Shown piece after piece: positions 6,794 to 10,837 of a DNA stretch of 10,837 nucleotides. A model generated the notes under the pieces. The model was not told the origin of the DNA. It saw only the letters and a program-made list of their open reading frames with translations, and did no database searches. This stretch comes from an uncultured bacterium (GTDB lineage Bacteria > Pseudomonadota > Gammaproteobacteria > Burkholderiales > Burkholderiaceae_F). Numbering within the stretch: the first letter of the stretch is position 1; every line of letters begins with the position of its first letter. The stretch is from assembly GCA_905215795.1 (NCBI GenBank), contig CAJMRV010000039.1:1-10837 (forward strand). Reading direction: 5' to 3'. The position numbers and the translations under genes are program-made.

Positions 6794-7948
6794 TCAGAAG
6801 GCGCAGCCGATCGAAAGCGAGAAGTCGGTCGGCATCGCGCGCACGGTGTAGTTGCGTTCGGCCGCCTCGAGCACGCCGGTGAAGCGCGAGAGCATCACCG
6901 TCATGTCGGCGTTCAGGAAGACGTCGCGGGTGAGCGCGTAGGTGGCGCCCATCGACATGACCGGGTGGATGCTCGTGTCCTTGTGCTTCGGACCCTTCAT
7001 GCGCGACCAGCCGATGCCGCCGCCCGTGTAGAGGCGCATGTTGTCGGTGGCGTCGATGTTGTATTGGATCTGAAGCGAGACGTTGTCGAACTTGTAGGTC
7101 TGGCGCACGTTACCGGGGCTCCGGAAGAGGTGCTTGGAGTGGCGGTACGACAGGTCGGTGGCCCAGTTGCGTCCCGAGTAGTGGCGCAGGCCCGCATGCC
7201 AGGAGCCGTGGTTGGTGGCCCAGTGCGGGGTGTTCTCCTCGGCGCCGTTGTCGATGTACTCCCAGCCCGCGCCCACGCGCAGGAAGTTGTGCTTGTCGTG
7301 CCAGGCACTCGTCGAGGGGAGCGGACCGCGGCGGTTCTTGGTGTCGTCGAGCGTGATCACCGTGTAGATGAAGGCGACGTCCACCACCGGAATGTAGGTG
7401 CCGTAGACGGAGAACTCGTCCGTGCCGATCTTGCCCACGGGGAGCACCATCGGGAACGGAATCCAGTGGTAGTCGGCCCTCATCGAGAGGCCGGCGAGGT
7501 AGCCCGCACCCACGTGCAGGCCGGAGTTGCCGAGCGGCTTCCTGGCGATCCACTGATAGCCCCAGGTTGGTTCAAGACGATAGTTCGAATCGATGAAGTT
7601 GACGAGGAACAACGTGCGTTCGTTGCCCTTGTCGTCGATCGCCATGCGGCCGATGCCCATGCCGAACGGCGCGGCGTTCTGTTCGGGCTTGTTGTCCCAG
7701 TGGAACTTGGGGTGGTCGGTGTAGGTCGGGAAGATCCACATCGTGCGGCCGTTCTCCATGATGGCCTTGGTGGCCTCCACGGTGTCGTTCCAGTATTCCC
7801 CCGCGCTGCGCGCGTGGGAGTCGGCCGGGGCCACATAGCCCGCGGGAAGCGTGTCGATGACGTCGTCGATGAAGCCGCCGGCGGAGGCGCTCGAACAGAG
7901 GCCGACGACACCGGCGAGGGTGAGCAATCGTTTGATAAGGGGTTGCAT
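6794..7948 (-). CDS. pagP: PagP-like lipid A palmitoyltransferase with extra C-terminal beta-barrel domain
   Basis: PagP is an outer-membrane enzyme that moves an acyl chain, usually palmitate, from phospholipid to lipid A, which helps cells resist cationic peptides. The product is 384 residues. Residues 1-23 are a signal peptide ending ASA. About 50-200 align along the whole of E. coli PagP: an amphipathic helix (GEYWNDTVEATKAIM), H79 in TDHPKFHWD, D120-S121 in FIDS, LEPTWGYQW, LHVGAGYLAG, YHWIPFPMVLP and TYIP. H79, D120 and S121 correspond to mature E. coli His33, Asp76 and Ser77. Gly88 of E. coli is Q132 here. PagP normally ends after about 160 mature residues; here residues 221-384 continue with about eight alternating strands ending in Phe, like an OmpA-type barrel. 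No clear Shine-Dalgarno precedes the ATG at 7948. It heads the pagP-hemL-dsbD cluster. The PagP half is confident; the role of the C-terminal half is unknown. Confidence 0.82.
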   Translation of the reverse strand: MQPLIKRLLTLAGVVGLCSSASAGGFIDDVIDTLPAGYVAPADSHARSAGEYWNDTVEATKAIMENGRTMWIFPTYTDHPKFHWDNKPEQNAAPFGMGIGRMAIDDKGNERTLFLVNFIDSNYRLEPTWGYQWIARKPLGNSGLHVGAGYLAGLSMRADYHWIPFPMVLPVGKIGTDEFSVYGTYIPVVDVAFIYTVITLDDTKNRRGPLPSTSAWHDKHNFLRVGAGWEYIDNGAEENTPHWATNHGSWHAGLRHYSGRNWATDLSYRHSKHLFRSPGNVRQTYKFDNVSLQIQYNIDATDNMRLYTGGGIGWSRMKGPKHKDTSIHPVMSMGATYALTRDVFLNADMTVMLSRFTGVLEAAERNYTVRAMPTDFSLSIGCAF

Positions 7949-8125
7949 TTGGGTGACAGGGATTTGTCGTTGGGCCGCACGGCGGCCTTGTTTTCGAATC
8001 CGTCTATTGTCTCATATTGTGCTTAAGGATAGTTTTCGCAGGAGCAACGGAATTTTTCAGGACCGAGGGCAGAAATACGGGACGGCGGCTTGAAAATGGC
8101 GGTGGAATCCCGTGCAGTTCTCAGC
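7949..8125. other. Divergent intergenic region between pagP and rnpB
   Basis: This stretch must hold the pagP promoter and the rnpB promoter. GGCCGC (7973-7978) and GCGGCC (7982-7987) form a 6-bp hairpin with a 3-base loop in the pagP leader. Bases 8001-8036 are AT-rich compared with their surroundings and are the likeliest promoter core for pagP, but I cannot pick out a convincing -35/-10 pair on the minus strand. CGTGCA (8111-8116) is complementary to TGCACG inside rnpB (8166-8171). No open frame here looks coding. Confidence 0.5.
8090..8118 (+). promoter_or_regulatory. Tentative rnpB promoter
   Basis: TTGAAA (8090-8095) and TGCAGT (8113-8118) are spaced 17 bases apart. Transcription would begin near 8125, exactly where helix P1 of the RNase P RNA starts. 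The -35 box is good but the -10 box matches only three of six consensus bases. The position is the main support. Confidence 0.3.
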
Positions 8126-8447
8126 TTGGCTGACGCTAGTCATTCAGACGATCGCTGGGGGTTCATGCACGAGAGGAAAGTCCGGACTCCACAGGGCAAC
8201 GTAGCAGTTAACGGCTGCCCGCCGCGAGGCGAGGATCAGAGCAACAGAGACGAGCCGGCGTAATGGTCGGTTGAAACGGGCAATCTCTACGTGGAGCAAT
8301 ACCAAATAGGCAATCATTGATCCGGCCCGGATTGATTGCGGGTAGGTAGCTTGAGGCCGTGCGCGAGCACGCGTCCTAGACGAATGATCGTCACCGGCGC
8401 CTTCGGGCGCCGGAACATAATCCGGCTTATCGATTGAGTCGCCCGGC
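8126..8447 (+). ncRNA. rnpB: RNase P RNA, bacterial class A
   Basis: This is the catalytic RNA that trims the 5' leader from tRNA precursors, together with the RnpA protein. Diagnostic blocks are GAGGAAAGTCCGGACTCC followed by ACAGGGCA (8173-8197), CAGAGACGAGCC (8244-8255), TTGAAACGG (8271-8279), GTGGAGCAA (8291-8299) with CCAAATAGGCA (8302-8312), GCGGGTAGGTAGCTTGAGGC (8338-8357), and AATCCGGCTTATCG (8419-8432). P4 forms between the first and last blocks. P2 is GACGATC (8147-8153) with GATCGTC (8386-8392). P18 is a perfect 8-bp stem with a UUCG loop (8394-8413). P1 is GGCUGAC and UCAUUC (8128-8145) with GAUUGAGUCGCC (8432-8443), with bulges. The ends are set from P1 and may be off by a few bases. 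The roughly 320-nt length is short for proteobacteria, mainly because P3 is almost missing. Confidence 0.95.
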
Positions 8448-8456
8448 CATCCAATG

Positions 8457-8498
8457 AAAAAGGATTCGAAACCCCAGAGGTCTCGAATCCTTTTTTTT
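8457..8498. terminator. Bidirectional intrinsic terminator between rnpB and the acyl-CoA synthetase gene
   Basis: AAAAAGGATTCGA (8457-8469) pairs perfectly with TCGAATCCTTTTT (8483-8495). The stem extends inward after one A-C mismatch by ACC/GGT, leaving a 5-base loop. The plus strand ends in eight Ts (8491-8498) and the minus strand in five. It therefore serves both rnpB from the left and the convergent synthetase gene from the right. Confidence 0.93.
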
Positions 8499-8513
8499 CG
8501 TCCGTGCTTTCTA

Positions 8514-10640
8514 TCAGAGCGCGGCGAGCGCCTCTTCACGGCGCAGCTTGATGCGTCCGTCCACGGCGATGGCCTCGCCGGTCGCGTCGGCGATCATGAG
8601 CGGATTGACGTCGAGTTCGTCGAGGAACGGGAAGTCGGTGACGAGGGCGCTCAGACGGAGGAGGATCTCCTCAATCCTGGCGACGTCGGCGGCGTGCATC
8701 CCGCGCACGGAGCCGAGCAGCTTGGAGGCCTTCACCGAGGAGACGAGCCCGCGGGCGTCCGCGTCGGTGAGCGGAGCGAGGTGGAAGGCCACGTCCTGGA
8801 GCGCCTCGACGAAGACGCCGCCCAGGCCGAACATCATCATCGGGCCGTACTGGGGGTCCGTCGCGATGCCGCAGACGAGTTCGCGCCCACCCTTGACCAT
8901 CTCCTGGAGGACGACGCCCTCGAGACCCTCGAGGAGTCCCTTTTCGTCGAGCCTGGCGACCAGGTCGTCGTACTGGGCGAGGAGTTCGTCGAGGGAGCGG
9001 ATGTTCACGCGCACACCGCCCACGTCGGTCTTGTGCGAGGTGGTCTTCGAGCTCATCTTCATGACGAGCGGGAAGCCGACTTTGCCGGCGGCGGCCTCGA
9101 GGCCGGCGCGGTCTGCGGCGAAGGCCGCGCGGCAGATGCGGATGCCGTAGGCGTCGAGGACGTCGAGGCTCTCACGCGTGGTGAGCTCGCTCCTGCCGGA
9201 GTCGACGACCGACTTGAAGAGGCCGGCGACGCGGTCGCGGTCGACTTCGAAGGCGGGGACGCCCCCTTCGGGCTCGTTCATGCGGATGCGCTGGAGGTTG
9301 AGCTTGGAGAGCGCCTCGACCGCTTCCTCGGCGTACATGTAGAACGGGACGTTGACGTCCATGTCGCTCAGCTTGACGAAGAAGTCGTTCTTGGTCATGA
9401 AGACGCCCACCACCGGTTTGCCGGGGTTCTCGGCCTTGATGCGCATGATCTCGCGGGCCACCTCGATGTCCGAGAGGCCCAGGAAGGGGAGGTAGATCGA
9501 GATGACCATGTCCACGCCCGGGTCGGCGAGGACGGTCTCGATCGTGCGGCGGTAGTGTTCAAGGGGGGCCGAGGCGATCATGTCGACCGGATTCTTGACG
9601 CTCGCCGCCGAGGGCAGGAAGGAGCGGAGCTCGGCCTTGGTCTCCTCGGAGAGTTCGGCCATCGTCATGCCGCGTTCGACGATCGCGTCGGTGGCCATGA
9701 TGCCGGGGCCGCCCGAATTGGTGACGATCGCGATGCGGTCGCCCTTGGGGATCGGGCAGTTCGAGAAGACCTTGGCGGTCGAGAAGAGGTCGCGCAGCGA
9801 GAACTCGCGGATCACGCCGGACTGCTTCAGGAGGGCGTCGGCGGCCTTGTCCGCGCCGGCGAGGCTGCCCGTGTGGGAGCTAGCGGCGCTCGCGCCCGCG
9901 GCCGAGCGGCCCGCCTTGAGGGCGAGCACGGGCTTCTTGCGGGTGATGCGGGAGGCCAGTTCGCGGAATTTCTTCGGGTCGTTCACCGATTCCATGTAGA
10001 GCAGGATCTGCTTGACGTCGGGTTCGTCCTCCCAGTACTCGAGGGCGGTCTCCGCGTTCACGTCGGCCTGGTTGCCGATCGAGATGAACTGGGCGAAGCC
10101 GAGGTTGAGGTCCTTGAGGATGTTGAGGATGCCCCCGCCGAGGGCGCCCGACTGCGAGACGAAGCCGATGTCGCCGCGCTCGGGGAGCGCTTCGGCGAAG
10201 CAGCCGTCGAGACGGTAGTCCGGGTGGGTGTTCACGACGCCCAGGCAGTTCGGTCCCACGCAGCGCATGCCGTAGGCGCGGATCTTCGAGAGGAGCTCCT
10301 TCTCGCGCGCGGCGCCTTCCGGTCCGGTCTCCTTGAAGCCCGCCGAGATGATCACGAGGCCCTTGACGCCCTTTTCATGACATTGGTCGACGACGTCGAG
10401 GACGATCGAGTGGTTGACGAGGATGAAGGCGAGGTCGACCGGGCCGGGGATCTCCGCGAGGGTGCGGTAGGCCTTGAGCCCGTTGATCTCACCGCCCTTC
10501 GGATTGACGGGGTAAACGGCGCCGGTGAAGCCGTATTCGGTGATGCGTTTGAGGATGTCCGAGCCGATGGTGTGTTCGCGGGCGGACGCTCCGACGACGG
10601 CGACCGAACGGGGCTTGAGGATGGAATCGATGGAGTGCAT
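8514..10640 (-). CDS. Acetyl/acyl-CoA synthetase, ADP-forming (fused alpha-beta, ATP-grasp)
   Basis: This family interconverts acyl-CoA + ADP + Pi and acid + ATP + CoA through phosphohistidine intermediates, so it can make ATP from acyl-CoA in fermenters. The cytosolic product has 708 residues. In order it has a Rossmann CoA-binding domain (about 5-130, SVAVVGASAREHTIG and VGPNCLGVVN), a succinyl-CoA-ligase-like domain (150-290, GFVSQSGALGGG), a further ligase-CoA domain (300-450, IVTNSGGPGIMATDA), and a C-terminal ATP-grasp domain (485-705, MKMSSKTTSHKTDVGGV and DELDVNPL). The phosphorylated histidine is H256 in SSHTGSLAG, and the second conserved histidine is H536 in TSHKTDVGG. Both halves, separate proteins in some archaea, are joined here. 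There is no C-terminal acetyltransferase (GNAT) domain, unlike the Pat protein acetyltransferases. The ATG at 10640 fits SILKPRSVAVVG family starts; AGGT ten bases upstream is a weak ribosome site. Substrate (acetate, propionate, aryl acids) cannot be fixed from sequence. Confidence 0.92.
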   Translation of the reverse strand: MHSIDSILKPRSVAVVGASAREHTIGSDILKRITEYGFTGAVYPVNPKGGEINGLKAYRTLAEIPGPVDLAFILVNHSIVLDVVDQCHEKGVKGLVIISAGFKETGPEGAAREKELLSKIRAYGMRCVGPNCLGVVNTHPDYRLDGCFAEALPERGDIGFVSQSGALGGGILNILKDLNLGFAQFISIGNQADVNAETALEYWEDEPDVKQILLYMESVNDPKKFRELASRITRKKPVLALKAGRSAAGASAASSHTGSLAGADKAADALLKQSGVIREFSLRDLFSTAKVFSNCPIPKGDRIAIVTNSGGPGIMATDAIVERGMTMAELSEETKAELRSFLPSAASVKNPVDMIASAPLEHYRRTIETVLADPGVDMVISIYLPFLGLSDIEVAREIMRIKAENPGKPVVGVFMTKNDFFVKLSDMDVNVPFYMYAEEAVEALSKLNLQRIRMNEPEGGVPAFEVDRDRVAGLFKSVVDSGRSELTTRESLDVLDAYGIRICRAAFAADRAGLEAAAGKVGFPLVMKMSSKTTSHKTDVGGVRVNIRSLDELLAQYDDLVARLDEKGLLEGLEGVVLQEMVKGGRELVCGIATDPQYGPMMMFGLGGVFVEALQDVAFHLAPLTDADARGLVSSVKASKLLGSVRGMHAADVARIEEILLRLSALVTDFPFLDELDVNPLMIADATGEAIAVDGRIKLRREEALAAL

Positions 10641-10837
10641 AGTCTGCGGACCTGTGGGTTGTATCCGGAGTGATGGACTGAATCCCCGTAGCGTAGCATA
10701 ATTCGCGCGATTTCCACCCTGTTGGGAGTGCTCCGGGACGACCCGGACGGGGACGACGGGCCGCGGGGTTTACCCGAGCTTTCCGGAAGGCGCGCCGGAG
10801 CGGCCGTATAAAAGGGGGCGCAGGGTGGAGTGAGCGG
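10641..10837. other. Upstream region of the acyl-CoA synthetase gene, to window edge
   Basis: Bases 10681-10715 are AT-richer than the rest and contain an extended -10-like TGCTACGCT on the minus strand (10698-10690). A TGGAAA lies at 10716-10711 on the same strand, with a short 15-base spacer. Farther right the DNA is very GC-rich, with a repeated GGGACGAC (10735-10742 and 10750-10757) and a TATAAAA on the plus strand (10807-10813) lacking a credible -35. No coding frame is recognisable before the edge. Confidence 0.35.

Noticed and set aside
7110..7260. Possible PagL (lipid A 3-O-deacylase) active site in the extra barrel: H256-Y-S258
   Set aside because: PagL uses a His-x-Ser pair, but late in its barrel and with a Glu about 12 residues on. 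Here HYS falls in the second strand of the extra domain and no acidic residue sits at the right distance. A chance match is likelier.
7973..7995. Plus-strand terminator (GGCCGC hairpin followed by TTGTTTTC)
   Set aside because: No plus-strand gene ends upstream; the stem is only 6 bp and the T-run is interrupted. It is better read as a hairpin in the pagP leader.
8454..10673. A 739-codon open frame on the plus strand opposite the acyl-CoA synthetase gene
   Set aside because: It is rich in Asp, Glu, Val, Gly, His and Arg with no recognisable domain. It starts inside the rnpB terminator and mirrors a clear gene. Such antisense frames are expected in GC-rich DNA.
1..10837. CRISPR array, insertion sequence, prophage, tRNA or attachment site
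   Set aside because: No regularly spaced repeats, transposase motifs, terminal inverted repeats, integrase, or tRNA-like cloverleaf with a T-loop were seen on either strand.

Overview
The window is about 10.8 kb of GC-rich bacterial chromosome. It carries seven protein genes, one of them cut by the left edge, and one structural RNA. A class A RNase P RNA, a sigma32-type groESL promoter, the style of the GroES, HemL and PBP4 proteins, and a fused ADP-forming acyl-CoA synthetase fit a betaproteobacterium of Burkholderiales. I lean towards a gut Sutterellaceae-like anaerobe, but that placement is inference from gene style, not from a search.

Layout. On the minus strand at the left is groES-groEL (1485 down to the edge), driven by a clear heat-shock promoter at 1617-1644. 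Its leader is about 120 nt long and holds several hairpins. Divergent from it on the plus strand is dacB (PBP4, 1720-3162). This converges on a hairpin terminator (3186-3227) shared with a minus-strand cluster that reads pagP-like (7948-6794), hemL (6724-5444), then dsbD/scsB-like (5428-3254). hemL and dsbD are 15 nt apart. pagP and hemL are 69 nt apart, with a GC-rich hairpin between them. Divergent from pagP is rnpB (plus, about 8126-8447), which converges through a strong bidirectional terminator (8457-8498) on an ADP-forming acetyl/acyl-CoA synthetase (minus, 10640-8514). The last 200 bases are the upstream region of that gene.

How the genes relate. Most are housekeeping: protein folding (GroESL), peptidoglycan trimming (DacB), tetrapyrrole synthesis (HemL), periplasmic thiol reduction (DsbD) and tRNA processing (RNase P). 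Three of the products act on the envelope (DacB, DsbD, PagP-like). The synthetase suggests substrate-level ATP formation from acyl-CoA.

The most unusual item is the PagP-like protein. It keeps the PagP catalytic His/Asp/Ser residues but carries glutamine where E. coli PagP has the hydrocarbon-ruler Gly88. It is also followed by about 165 extra residues that can be read as a second complete eight-stranded outer-membrane barrel. I found no CRISPR array, insertion sequence, phage gene, toxin-antitoxin pair or defence system. No long stretch lacks a gene: the widest gaps are about 230 bases (groES-dacB), 180 (pagP-rnpB) and 200 (right edge), and each is described.
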